The notes beneath the pieces were generated by a model. That model was not told the DNA's origin, ran no database searches, and saw nothing but the letters and a program-made list of their open reading frames with translations. Shown piece after piece: positions 1 through 12,063 of a DNA stretch of 64,000 nucleotides; position 1 is the stretch's first letter, and every line of letters starts with the position of its first letter. The stretch is from contig JBITNC010000001.1 of the NCBI GenBank assembly GCA_050084985.1, positions 175,150,001 through 175,214,000 of the forward strand. The letters run 5' to 3'. The stretch comes from Nageia nagi. Lineage: Eukaryota > Pinophyta. Position numbers and translations under genes: made by a program.

Positions 1-358
1 TTAGCTATTGAAGACTATTAACAACATGCCATTCTGCTATCAGGGTACCAATTATGTGAAAATGATGAAAATAGTGACCAATATTGCTCTACCTTGTCTA
101 AAAAGTCAAACCAAACCTCTTCATAGACATACCTTCATCTTCTGAATCGGGTAAGATCTTTCCCTCTTCTTTTATTCATAAGTACATGTTTTAAAAATGC
201 AAATATAAAGGGGGGTTTTAGGAAAATATAAATAAGGAATGCTTACTTTCCTTGATACCTCTAAGACTTAAATGACCAAAGCAAGCTTGGGTAATGATGG
301 GCAAGTAAAATAGAAATGGGATCCCATTTAGTTTGTTAAAGAATGCAATTTAATAGAA
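1..358 (+). pseudogene. Element A spacer between protease and RT, with a decayed G-patch-like segment
   Basis: There is no open frame here. Translation of about 200-295 gives KYKGGVLGKYK followed by a Gly-rich run ending in SLGND. This parallels the G-patch-like segment (GQGLGRYEQG then SGLGYQ) that lies between protease and RT in element B. Element C has the same layout at 26350-26460, so I read this as the equivalent spacer of A. The first ~120 bases show nothing recognisable. Confidence 0.45.
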
Positions 359-3203
359 TTATCAGATGATATTGATGTAGATACATGGATTGATGATTCT
401 ATAGCTCTTGAATTTGATTATTTTAGTACTAATGATGATCTTCTTGAATACTTGGGGGCATATTCAAATCTCAAATCTAATGAGAAATGTAAACCAACTT
501 ATAAACTTAATGAATATACTTATTTTGGTCAAGAGATTAATCTTCATGAAGTATTGTAGGTTTAGACATTAGATACAGCTAAGGATGAAGTACCAAGAAT
601 AGAAGCATTGCCATCCTTGTGACAAAAAGAAGATCTTACATTTCAATAAGAAGAGTTGATACACATCAATATTGGCACTTCAAATGATGAGAGATTGATA
701 CAAATTGGAGTAGGCCTACCTCTTCCATACCAAGAGAGGTACAAAAATAAGTTATTGATCATTCTAAGAATTTTGATTGGTCTTATGATGATATTCTAGG
801 TTTATATCCCTCATTTGTTATGCATAATTTACCATTGAAATAGGACATTAAGCCAATCACACAAAAACCTAGAAAGATGCATCCTTCCAAGGCCTTACTA
901 GTCAAGAAAGAGAGAGAGAAATATTTGAATGTCAGTTTCATAAGGCTTATTGAATATTTTGATTGGATGGCTAATGTTGTCCTTATTTCCAAACCAACTG
1001 GTGAAATATAGGTATGTATGGATTTTTGTGATATCAATAATGCTTATCCCAAAGATGATTTTCCATTACCAAATATTGATACAATTATCGATAGTATAGC
1101 TGGTCATGATACATTATCATTCATGGATGTATTTTTTGGCTATAACCAAATTTTTATTAACCCTATTGATCAACATAAAATAACTTTTACTACCCCTTAC
1201 AGTAATTTTTGTTGGACAGTTATGCCTTTTGGACTTAAAAATGTAGGAGCTACATATGAAAGAGAAATGGTTACCATGTTTCATGAGCACATTCACAAAA
1301 CCATGGAGGTATATGTTGATGATATTCTAGTCAAATCCAAGAAAATATAAGATCATTTACAAGTACTTGAAGAGGTATTCACCATTTTACAAAGGTACAA
1401 ATTAATACTTAAGCCTTAAAAATATGCATTTGGAGTTACTTTTGGAAAATTATTAAGATTCATGGTTTCTAATAGACTAATAGAAGTAGATCCTAAAAAA
1501 GTAAAAGCCATTGTTAATATGCCTCCACCTAAAAGTTTGAAACAATTAAGGAGCCTCCAAGGTAAAATAAATTTAGTTAAAATATTCATTTCACAACTTA
1601 GAGATAAATGTATACCATTCACTCATTTGCTCAAAAAGGACATCAAATTTGTATGGGATGAAAATTTTCAAAAAGCATTTGAGGATATCAAATAATATTT
1701 TCGTAATCCTCCCATCCTAGTCCTCATGGGTTTTTCAAAAACTACTTACTTATACATCTTAGCCACATTATATGGACTAGGAACAATGCTTTGTCAAAAA
1801 GATATAGAAAATAAGGAAAGAGCCATCTATTATCTCATCAAAATATTGATTGATTATGAAACTAGATACACCCCTATGGAAAAAATTTGTTATAATATTA
1901 TTTTCACTACTAAAAGATTTAAGGCATTATTTATTATATTGCACTACATTTGTTGTTAGTCCCATTAACCCTATCAAATATATTGTGGCTAAATAACATC
2001 TATTAGGTAGACTTACAAAATGGCTAATGCTGTTACAATAATATGACATTAATGTTGTAAAACAAAAATCTATCAAAGGATAAGTAATTGCAAATTTGAT
2101 AGCTGATTTCCCTTAAGACGAGGAGGTAATCACTTATGAAGAATTTCCAAATTAATATCAAGGTGACCCACATTATTAGCAACATGTAGACCTACTAGAG
2201 GGACACCAATGGCATGACTTTGATGAGATCTTAATCCTTGATGAATATATATGTCTTAAGGAAGATGATCCCACTATTTGGAACCTATATTTTGATGGTT
2301 CAAATTGTTCTCATGGAGAAGAAGTAGGTATTATTTTGGTATCTCCTATAATTAGGTAATCCCTATGGCCTACAAACTTGCTTTTTATTATACAAATAAT
2401 ATGGTTGAATATGAGACACTGATATTAGGATTGAAAGTTGCTATAATTTTAAAAATTAAAAATATAGAGATATATGGGGATTCCCAGCTTGTTGTAAATC
2501 AAGTACAAGATTTCTTTGATACTAAGGATGAAAAGTTAAAACCTTATAGTGTTGTAGTGACTAATTTATTGGATTAGTTTGATAGATATTATATCATTCA
2601 TAATATTCTAGGAACTAATAACATGTATGTAGATGCAATGGCAAGTGCAATTTCACTAGTACCAATTGAAATTGTAGATGAAGAGACCTTCCTTACAATT
2701 CATAAGTTAATCTCTCCTTATTAGATGGATCATATGGATGAGATTATATCTTGTCTTATTACAAAAGAGAATGATTTTCATAATTGGTACTTTGATACCT
2801 ACAATTATTTGAAAAATCAAATAGTTCTTGATAATTTTGATAGAAATAAAAGAGTGAGATTGAAAATAACTACAATAAGATATGTGATCATTGGAGAAGT
2901 CTTATTTAAGAGATCATTTTATAGTGCATTGTTGAGATGCTTAACACAATATGAGATAGCTAATACCTTAGAATAAGCTCATGATGGTTTATGTGGTGGT
3001 CACTTCCATGCAAAAGCACTATACATTAAAATTTTGAGGATTGGATATTATTGGCCTACTATGGAAGAAGATTGTAAGGCCCATATAAAAGCTTATTTTC
3101 AATGCTAAAAGCATGCAAATTTAGATAAGCAACCTACTCAAGAATTACATTCTATTATTTCTTTATGGCCATTTGCTACTTGGGACATAGATTTGATTGG
3201 TAT
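359..3203 (+). pseudogene. Element A pol part 1: RT, RNase H x2, start of integrase
   Basis: This is one long reading frame (frame of position 1) with many stops and at least two frameshifts, near 750 and 2340. An acidic pre-RT segment (DDIDVDTWIDDSIALEFDYF, 359-440) precedes the RT. The RT palm holds PKDDFPLPNID, MPFGLKN and the catalytic YVDD at 1312-1323. A decayed ancestral RNase H follows at about 1710-1960, and a second RNase H at about 2290-2650 (FDGS, VEYE, GDSQ, VDAMAS). The zinc-finger part of integrase (HDGLCGGH, GYYWPTM) starts near 2975 and reads to WDIDLIG at the B insertion point. The integrase continues at 20870. It is non-functional. Confidence 0.85.
3199..3203 (+). repeat. 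Target-site duplication of element B, left copy (GGTAT)
   Basis: GGTAT directly precedes the TG of the 5' LTR and is repeated directly after the CA of the 3' LTR at 20865-20869. Removing B and one copy rejoins the integrase frame of element A (IDLIG then MINPHS). Five bases is the usual duplication for Ty3/gypsy integrases. Confidence 0.95.
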
Positions 3204-4048
3204 TGTAGACACCTAAAAATGTCCCCTTCTTAACTAGTAAACATTAAAATAATCATAACTCTTCGCAACATTATAAAATAGGTCTAAAAACCCTATTATT
3301 GGATAGATCCCATTGAATACATGCAAAACAGGTGGTCACATGACTCTTTTTAGGTAAAATTAGCTATTAGGTGGTCAGTTAATATTGTCCCAAAGTTAGA
3401 GACCCAGTTGTCGACAACCCAAGTCAGTCACCGGTGTTTTGAGCCAGTCGCCAGCATTCATATGGTAAATGCCGATGACTCTGCAACAGCCAAATAGAAA
3501 CCAAAATGGTGAGGGAAAGTCAAAATGTTTCATTTCTCCAAGATGAGGTGGATAGAGGGGGTCAATTACAACCTACGGTGGCTTTTCACTTCCTCTTTCC
3601 AACCTTTGAATATCCCATCCAAAATCTATAAATACAAGTTAATACAAAGCAAATTGGAGAGAATCTTGACCCATTTTTAAAGTAGGGTAATGCTACCAAA
3701 ATCTTGTGAGCTCATATATTTTATTGTTTTATGCTAGTTTCATTTCAATTCATGTCATACATAGATACTTTGATGGTATTATCTTTTGTATGTGTGTAGG
3801 ATTTACAGGTTCATATCAAGGAAAGAAGCAAGCAAATCAAAAATAATGGAGATCTAATACTCTTATTTTGGCAAATGACATTTGTAAAAGTCCCTTCTAA
3901 GGGCCAATTGTAGTCTTAATTGAAAATCAATATCATTTTGCAATTATAACATGTTTATCTATTTTACATAATTTGAGGTTCAGTGAAAGTTTAAGAATAA
4001 TTTGTGTTTCATGTTATTCTACATTCCAGCTTTATTTTCACTGCAACA
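3204..4048 (+). repeat. Element B 5' LTR (845 bp)
   Basis: It starts TGTAGACACCTAAAAATGTC, ends CACTGCAACA and matches 20022-20864 along its whole length. Differences cluster at about 3400-3560, a more C/G-rich stretch that includes GACTC-type motifs (for example 3467-3481). A TATA box lies at 3627-3634. It would supply promoter and polyadenylation signals for the element. Confidence 0.95.
3627..3634 (+). promoter_or_regulatory. TATA box in element B 5' LTR
   Basis: TATAAATA sits in the middle of the LTR and is identical in the 3' copy at 20445-20452, inside a block unchanged between the two LTRs. Position and sequence suit the core promoter, with transcription starting some 30 bases downstream. 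Confidence 0.6.
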
Positions 4049-4051
4049 TTC

Positions 4052-4063
4052 TGGTGTTAGAAG
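4052..4063 (+). other. Element B primer-binding site (initiator tRNA-Met type, degenerate)
   Basis: TGGTGTTAGAAG starts three bases after the LTR end and resembles the plant initiator-Met PBS TGGTATCAGAGC (about 8 of 12 bases). The place is exactly where first-strand synthesis should be primed. The mismatches are again mostly transitions. Confidence 0.6.
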
Positions 4064-5888
4064 GAGGGCCCTTCTGTTATTGATAGGGAGGTTTTTTGTT
4101 TTCAAATGATTTTACCTTTCTATTTTCTGGTTATTTGAATTTCTCCAAGTACTAACTTCAAATTTTACATTCTGTGCATTTCAAGAAATCTATTACAGAA
4201 ACGCCAACGACTGGTATCGAATGCCAGTGACTCAGAAGGAATGCCAACATTTTATAAAGTAATCCAAACTAAATTCTAGCAATTTGGATCGAACACTGGC
4301 GACTCAAACTAAACGCCAGTGACCTCTGTCTAAACACCGATGACTCACAGCCAGGTCATTTTTGCCTCTTTTATTATTTCGAAAAAATTAAAATAAAATG
4401 CATAATGTATTGTTAAAATGGAAGAATATTTTTGAATGTGATTCCTTTGCCTAGAATGCATATAAGAATGGGTAGAAAGGATTAAATGCATTTTTTATTA
4501 ATTTATTTTATGTTATGTAAAATGTTATGTATCTACTTTCATGTTTTGGGTGAAGGGTACGTACACATTTAATACTTTTTATCTTGTCTACTTATGCTCT
4601 CCCTTTGCACTTCGTGCGATCTAAGGTGACCATACTAGACTGGATAAGAAGGAGTAATTAATTTTCTTTTCTTTCACATTCACATTATCATTAATTTGGC
4701 TAATTTACCCACACATAATGGCCTCTTACTAGTAAGAGGAGGTAATTTACTACACATAATACTTCTCACAATTGGAAGGGGTAAATGAATCACATTTAAT
4801 TTGGAATGAACATTAAGGAAAATAAATCGAGTTTTTGGTAGCGTAAATCATATTAAAAGGTTAATAAATTGGAGGGATTTGAATACACTAAGCACTTTCA
4901 CTTAACAAAGTATGCTCTCACTTTTACGCTTCAAGCGATCCTAAGTGATTAGAAATAAGTTAAGTGAAAGAGGTAAAATTTATTCACATTTTATTTGGAA
5001 ACATACTTCACATTAACACTCTTAAAGAGGTCTACCCTTACCACTCCATTGGAGGTCAAAGGGAGGTGACCCTTGGAGGAGTAATTGAACCTAACTTAAT
5101 TAATTTATCCACACTTAATGGCTTTTTACTAAGTCTGCTCTTACCACTCCATTGGAGGTCAAAGATATATGTGACTAGTAAAAAGAGGGAATGCATCACA
5201 TATAAGACTTCCATAGCTGGAAGGAGTTAATGAACATCATTAAGAGGTTTGATAATGAATCGCATTATAATTAAAAAGAACAACGGGGTCTATTAAGGTC
5301 AAGATTCACTTAAAATAAACTTTGATTGTATCACATTAAGATAAGATAAATAAATGGATGTGAATGTTGGGAGGGTAGTATGCATAAATGTATTTTACTT
5401 GTTTAAATGCACTTCATAAGGCCTTAAAGGAATAATTGAACATTAATGAGTTGGATGTCACTACCAACTGTTAATTCTTACTTCTTTGTAACCACCGACA
5501 TAACACATTTGAAGCCATAGAGCCAGTTACACTTGGAGGTGATGACCAAGGTAACTTTCCTTTAGGTAGGAGTCAAAAAAGGAGACTCATCTAGAACCAA
5601 GCCAAAAGCCATAGAAAATTGCAAACATTAGAATTACCCAACCTACCTTGTTTAACACTTGACTAGTCAAAACAAATTAGGAAAATTAAAAAGATTAAAA
5701 TAAACAACCCATATCATTCATTTAACTTAGATATTAAAAATATGTGAAAATTTTAAAGAAGATAATCACATCGTTAAAAGTAGATTTGCATATAGGCTAT
5801 TTGTGCATTAAATTGTTTTCTCAAAAACATAATATAAAAGATAAAAATAAAGTTTCTTTTTGATGATGCTTGTTTATGATATCTAAAA
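4064..5888 (+). other. Element B untranslated leader with GACTC motifs and direct repeats
   Basis: About 1.8 kb without a credible ORF. At 4201-4345 five copies of a motif close to AACRCYGGTGACTC occur (starts near 4201, 4222, 4292, 4312, 4333). A 25-bp exact repeat (starting CTTACCACTCCATTGG) occurs at 5037-5061 and 5140-5164. Longer imperfect copies of the segments around 'CCCACACATAATGGC' and 'TATGCTCTC...GCGATC' recur between 4590 and 5230. The short open stretch at 4964-5230 is part of these repeats and shows no protein motif. Confidence 0.6.
5037..5164 (+). repeat. 25-bp direct repeat in element B leader (103-bp period)
   Basis: Identical 25-base copies lie at 5037-5061 and 5140-5164, beginning CTTACCACTCCATTGG and ending GTCAAAG. 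The surrounding bases are only partly alike, as in a decayed tandem duplication. Confidence 0.8.
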
Positions 5889-8875
5889 ATGGTTCAAACT
5901 AGAAGTATGATTGCTAAGAAAATGCGAGAACACCCATTTGAAATACAAGAAATAGATTCAGATAATATGGATTTGATAGAGTATGCAGTTAGGAGGCCAC
6001 CTCCTTTAGATGAATCAGATTCACAGGTAGTTCATTATGAAAGTAAAGATTTGGATTGGGGTTATGATCAATCTAGATTGCAAAGACAAAGTATAGAAGA
6101 TATTACTACTAAGACTAGAATGCAAGAGTTAGATGAAGAGTTAATTGAAATTCGTCGTCACCTAGCTAGTCATAGGAATATTCCTAGAATGTCTTCTAGT
6201 TTACCAGGAGATGTTGAAAAACAAAATCATAGACGTGATAACTTAGAAATAGACGAGGATAGATCTTGGGCCGAGACCATAGCGGTACCAAATACTGAGC
6301 CTTATAAAGTTAAATATGATAGAGTCATTCGTCTATTATTAGACGATTGAAAGGTTAGTTCTTTAATTCGAAAAGGGGGAACTTCCTTTTCTCATAGATC
6401 TCTCGAATTAGGAAAAAATGAAATATCAATACCTACGAGTAATTTATCTCAAAGAGCTCCTTCAATAAAACAAACGAAAAAATCTTACTCTTCAAAGGGA
6501 GGATTACATAGAAGGTCATCTAAGTACAAAATAGAAGAGATACCTTCTTATGAAGAACTAGAAGAACAACGATTATGTAAAACAAAAGTCAGTCAAAGAT
6601 TCACGGAAACACATGCTGATGATATTAAAAAGGCCACGGAGATGCAACATCTTTTAAAGGAAGTTGATGAATTCATTAAGATTCAAGAACAAGAAGATAA
6701 AATAAAAGAAATGGAAGACAAACTTTTTAGAGATAAAAGGAAATTCATAGAACAAGAACAAGCCAACAAAGAAAGAAATGAATTCCTGGAATAAGAAAAG
6801 AAAAGAATTCATAAAGAACATGAGATTCAACTTCGCTTACAGGAATTACAACTTAAAGAATTAGAGAATGAAAAAATAAAAAGGGAACAATATCTACGTA
6901 TGGAGAAAGAAAAACAAAGACAGTGGGATGAATATCAAAAAATAAAGAATTTAAAACTGGAAACTCCTGAAGGAAGTCAAATACAAAGATATTGAGATCC
7001 TTACTTAGATAAACAGGAAGCGATGGATAGGGAGACAACCATTTTACTACAAAAGGAAATGGATAAGGAATTAGAACTGCAAAAATTATATGATAAACAA
7101 AAGCAAGATTCTATTAGAAGTTGGGTGGAACAAACTCAAAATCAAATAAGACAACCTGATTACAAAGGAAAAGATCTATACAAAAAAGGTATATCTCAAA
7201 TACCTCCTAGAATACCTATTCCACGATGATATTCACCTCTTAAAATATTGCCTCCACCATCATCAGAGTTTCCTTCTGACCATGAGTCTTATACTTCAAG
7301 ATCAATTTCTGAAAAGGATTCGAATACTTGAAGACATCATAGACACACTCAAGGTTATAGAACTGATAAAGAATTAGAAGACTTTATGAAGGACTTTATA
7401 AATCAAGAAATGAATGTTCAAGGACTTAAAAAGTTGAATTACAAGAATATTTGCAATGAACCTATTCATCCAAATGTTCTGAAAAAGAAACTACCATATA
7501 GGTTTGAATTCCCTAAGATAGAATCATTTAAAGGAAGAGAAGACCCCAAAGAACATTTGAGAAAGTTTACATTTTCTAGTTATCAGATAGCCAATGATGA
7601 CTCATTAATGTTACATATATTTCCTATGACACTCGCAAGCCAAGCTTTGGATTGGTATAATAGTTTACCTATGCATAGTTTATATACATTTGAATAATTG
7701 GCTAATCAATTTCTTGAACATTTTAGGATCAATATTAAAGAAAGATCTTCAATTACTGATCTTACAAGGTTGCAACAATTTCCTGACGAAACCATACAAG
7801 ATTACATCTCAAGATGGCATGCTATACTCACCTGTATGCCTTATACAATACCACAGGAGGAACTGGTTAAATTATTTACTCAAAATTGTCTAAGACCAAT
7901 AGCTAGTGTTCTCCAAATTCAACAACATAAAACTTTTGAAGAAGCTATTGCTCAAGTAGTAGTTATAGAAAGAGTTAAAATTCAAGATGGAGAACTAAAG
8001 CTCAAGAAAAAAGAATACAAAAAGGGTAATCAACATGAAAATAGTACTAAAAAACCACAGAATAATCAAATAGCTATGACATAAGACTCTGATCAAGCTG
8101 CAAAAATCGAAGAAAATGTTGAACCTAAGCCTAAAATAAATTTTACTCCATTATCAGAACCATTATCTGAAATACTTAAAAAACTATGTGATAATGGTAT
8201 GATTAGATTACCTGATATAAAACCTGAAAATCCTAACGCGAAGGGAGGTAAATGGTATAAAGAAAATGAATTTTGTGCTTATCATAGACAAAAAGGACAT
8301 AATACAAATAGATGTCAAACTTTACAACATAAAATTTAAGACTTGATAGATAGTCAGAAAATAGATGTGGATAATCCTGTTGTGCCTTCGAATCAAAATT
8401 TAGGGATATATCAAAACCCCTTACCTTCACATTAGGCTAACAATGTAGCAACCATCCCAAACCAAATGAACTGTACAAGGAATAATAAGGATACACCATT
8501 TATAGGGACTATAGACGATTCAATACATATGATTGGTATAGCTACAAGAGTGCAACAATATTAGAATAAATAGGATGATCCATGAAAAAATCAATCAATA
8601 TCAAACCCAATTAATGTACAACCTATACCTCCTCCACAACAACCTAGAGTTTCGGTAAAAGGTGCTCTTCAATGATAATTAAAAATGTCTCCAATTAAGA
8701 TGATTTTATTGGAATTATTACAACAGTCTGAGAGTTATAGGGAGGCTATGAATCAAATTCTACAAGAAATTCAAGTGGATATTAGTAACCCTGATAATTT
8801 TACTTCAATAGTTGAAAGTTTAAAGATATCTCAACAACCTAGCATCACCTTTTATGAACAAGAGAAATTAATAAC
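5889..8875 (+). pseudogene. Element B gag, with a long coiled-coil N-terminal extension
   Basis: ATG at 5889 (MVQTRSMIAKK) opens a frame that runs to about 8870 with roughly ten stops; most would be Gln or Arg codons before a C-to-T change (for example TAA at 7695, TGA at 6993 and 7227). Residues ~75-110 and ~215-440 are very rich in Glu, Lys and Gln in heptad-like order, as in coiled coils. The retrotransposon Gag domain (FPKIESFKGREDPKEHL, ALDWYNSLP, FPDETIQDYISRWH) covers codons ~520-700. A zinc knuckle of the C-x2-H-x4-H-x4-C type (CAYHRQKGHNTNRC) is intact at 8274-8315. The product would be the capsid protein that packages element RNA. A frameshift near 8870 leads into protease. Confidence 0.85.
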
Positions 8876-9406
8876 GATGGACCAGGCAGACTTGATCCAC
8901 CTTTACATATAATAGGTAAAGTAGATGGGAAATTATTTAAAATAATTCTGATAGATGAAGGTTCAGCTATAAATATAATTTCAGATGCTGCATACAAAAA
9001 TTTGAATTTATCAGATTCGCTTATCTTAGCTCCTTCTTTACAAATTAGGGCATTTAATGATGCAATGTGTTCAACTTTGGGATCAATAGTGCTATCGATT
9101 ACAGTAGGGGCTAAAACCATTCAAAATTTATTACATATAATTGATGGAAATATTATACAATACAACATTCTTTTAGGACGTCCATGGATTAGAGAAATGC
9201 AATGTGTTCCATCAACCTATCATGGATGTTTAAAATACATCTACAAAGATAAAGTTCATTGTGTGTTTAAAGATCCTGATCCTTACTCACATTGTAATTT
9301 GATTTTTGATTCGAATAAAGTGACCTTATCGTCTCCTAACTTATCAACTATATTAATGAACAAAAGTACAAATCAATCTGAAGTCATAAAGGAAAAGGTG
9401 ATATAG
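8876..9406 (+). pseudogene. Element B protease (retropepsin-like)
   Basis: Frame of position 2. GPGRLDPPLHIIGKVDGK leads into the active-site segment ILIDEGSAINII (Asp-Glu-Gly at 8954-8962). ILLGRPW at 9167-9187 corresponds to the conserved second half of Tat proteases. The usual D-S/T/D-G triad reads D-E-G, so activity is doubtful even apart from the frameshifts at both ends. It would cleave the Gag-Pol polyprotein. The following frame (9409) overlaps in the -1 direction. Confidence 0.75.
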
Positions 9407-9408
9407 TT

Positions 9409-10620
9409 ATGCAAGATAAAGATACTTGGGAAAAGGTTGCTAAAGCTTTGGATGAAAAGTATGGAGCTTCTTCATCAAAACAAGTAAATACTACATCTAA
9501 TAATGACTCTTCCCATAGATATCAAGTAAAAGTTAAATTAAGGGATTTAGGGATGGGAGAATATGATGTAGATGATGTGGTATTTAATATACCTTCATCA
9601 CAAGAAGTGGGTAAATTATCTGAATCACCTAATGTGATTGGACAAATAGTACCTTTAGGAGAAGTACCTAATCAGACAATGTTCATTTATGTGGGGATAG
9701 TAGATCCTGTGTCAACAATACCCAATCAAACATATGAAGGAAATTTCAATAATGATATGAAATATTTATTGCCATGTTCAAGAACATTTGCCTTAAACTA
9801 TTTCAACAAATGTAATTGGCAAGGACAAGGATTGGGTCGATATGAACAAGGTCCATGAGAAATAATTGAATTACAATATCAAGATCCCACTGATAAAAGT
9901 GGATTAGGTTATCAAAATGAATGTAAAAATCTTACTAAATTAGAAAATTTGGGAGAAGAGAATTTGGATTATAATGAAGAAATTTTAGAAAAAGAATCCA
10001 TAGTACAAGAAATTGTTGATATAAGAGAAGAACAACTAAGTGAAATGGATGTCTTAGAGGGTGTTGAGATGCTCTTTATCAATAATATTGAGCCATCCTG
10101 GAATCATTCATGCTTACCAAGTGATATACAAGAATAAGTAAATATAAATGCCGAATCATCAATCAATCTATATTCAGATATACCATCGATAAATATGGTT
10201 ACAATAAAAGAGAATGACATTGAAGATCAAAATAATGAACAAATAGATGAAGTTAATGAAAATCAAAATTTAATTAAAATAATAGCCAATACTTCTACAG
10301 ATGAAGCAATTGCTGATTTTTCTCTTATATCATCCAATCCCTCTATACATGAGTTCAAAAACATAGATCACATATTTGGTTCCTATGAAAATCAAGTATG
10401 CACGAATGAACAAACTCAAGAATATGATGAAGAATATAGTGTTAACAACAATGGTTGGATACCAGTACCAAATCAATTAGAAGAAGGGTTGCATATGCTT
10501 ACTAAAAAAGTATTAGAAATAAATATTAGTAATGATCTTCAAAATCCTAAAATTATTCAATTAGGCAAAAACCTCATGGAAAATGAGCAAGAAGAGATTA
10601 TAACCTTATTAAAAGAATGA
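9409..10620 (+). pseudogene. Element B G-patch-like segment and acidic linker before RT
   Basis: ATG at 9409 opens the pol frame, which is then read to 13830. Residues at 9817-9915 give WQGQGLGRYEQGP, a spacer and SGLGYQ, a G-patch-like glycine pattern that elements A, C and D repeat in decayed form at the same place. From 9949 to 10620 the translation is very acidic (EEILEKES, IEDQNNEQIDEVNEN, EEYSVNNNGW). This linker is longer than the short joint between protease and RT in most gypsy elements; its job is unknown. Stops lie at 9856, 10135 and 10618. Confidence 0.6.
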
Positions 10621-11520
10621 GAAAAGGTGTTTGCATGGTCATATGCAGACATGCCTGGAATAGATCCCAAGTTAGTAGTACATAATTTAGCCTTAAAGCC
10701 TGATGCTAAACCGGTTAAACAAAAATTACGTAAAATGCATCCTACTATAGCTTTAATGGTAAAAGAAGAACTCCAAAAATTATTAGAAGCTAAATTCATA
10801 CAACCTATAGACTACTCAGATTGGATATCCAATATGGTAGCTGTGAAAAAACCAAGTGGAAAAATAAGAATATGCATAGATTTTCGAGATCTTAACAAAG
10901 CTTGTCCTAAAGATGATTTCCCTCTACCTAGCATTGATAGTTTGGTAGATTCGACAGCAGGACATGATATGTTATCATTAATGGATGGGTTTTCTGGTTA
11001 TAATCAAATAAAAATAGCTACTGAAGATCAACATAAAATGGCCTTTATAACTCCTTGGGGTACCTTTTGTTATAAAGTTATGCCTTTTGGATTAAAAAAT
11101 GCCGAGGCAACTTATCAAAGGGCTATGACTTACATATTCCATGATTATATGCATGACATAGTAGAAGATTATGTCAATGATTTGTTGGTTAGGTCTAAAT
11201 ATCGAGTAAATCATGGAAAGGACCTAATTAAAGTCTTGGATAGGTTATTAGAGCATAAAGTAAGATTAAATCTAAAAAAATGTGTCTTTTGTGTAACTTC
11301 AGGAAAATTATTAGGATTTATTATGTCTCGAAGAGGAATTGAAATAGATCCTTATAAAGTGAAGGCGGTAGTAGACATGCCACCTCCTGCAAATCTAAAA
11401 TAATTACAGAGTTTACAAGGCAAGTTACAAGCCATTAGAAGGTTTATAGCTCAACTTTCTGATAAATGTAAACCATTTACGAAATTATTAAAAAAGGGAG
11501 TAGAATATCATTGGGGCAAA
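10621..11520 (+). pseudogene. Element B reverse transcriptase domain, active site YVND
   Basis: The frame is open from 10627 to 11401, where TAA replaces an expected Gln codon (NLK-stop-LQSLQGK). RT motifs in order are FAWSYADMPGI, SDWISNMVAVKKPSGKIRIC, ACPKDDFPLPSIDSLVDS, LMDGFSGYNQIKI, CYKVMPFGLKN, DYVNDLL and LGFIMSRRGIEIDPYKVKA. The catalytic box should read YVDD. Here codon 11176-11178 is AAT, giving YVND, one G-to-A change from Asp, which removes a metal-binding carboxylate. It would copy element RNA into DNA. Confidence 0.9.
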
Positions 11521-12063
11521 GAGCAACAAGATGCATTCAATGAAATTAAAATATTTTTATTATTGCCTCCTATCTTAAGTCCACCAAGAAAAGATGTACT
11601 TTTTTTGTTATACATCTCTACTACTGAAAATTCTTTAGGAACAATGCTTGCCCAAAAGAATGAACATAATAAAGAGCAAGCTATATATTATCTGAGTAGA
11701 ACCCTAGTGAGCTACGAGATTAAGTACATATATTTAGAAAAATTATGTCTTGCTATCATTTTTACTACTAAAAAACTCTGACATTATATGCTTAATCATA
11801 CGACATATGTCATCTCTAAAATGGATCTATTGAAATATATGATGAATAAAACATATCAAAATTCAAGAACTGCAAAGTGGATAATGCACCTGACCGAATT
11901 TGATTTACATTTTATTGGAAAAAAGTTACTAAAAGGACAAGTAATTGCTGATTATCTCGCTGATGCTCCATTGCAAGATGATGAACCCCTTGTTATTAAA
12001 TTACCTGATGATGGGGTGTCTCAACTAGATGAAATTGAAATACCTGTAGAACCTAAAGACAAT
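11521..12063 (+). pseudogene. Element B ancestral RNase H, degenerate
   Basis: Translation follows the gypsy RNase H pattern: FLLYISTTENSLGTMLAQK, QAIYYLSRTLVSYEIKYI, EKLCLAIIFTTKKL, then WIMHLTEFDLHFIG and VIADYLAD. The first catalytic Asp, normally in a YxDAS-like context, is missing (ISTTENS), as I recall is usual in Tat elements where a second RNase H takes over. Stops lie at 11779 and 12064. Confidence 0.75.
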
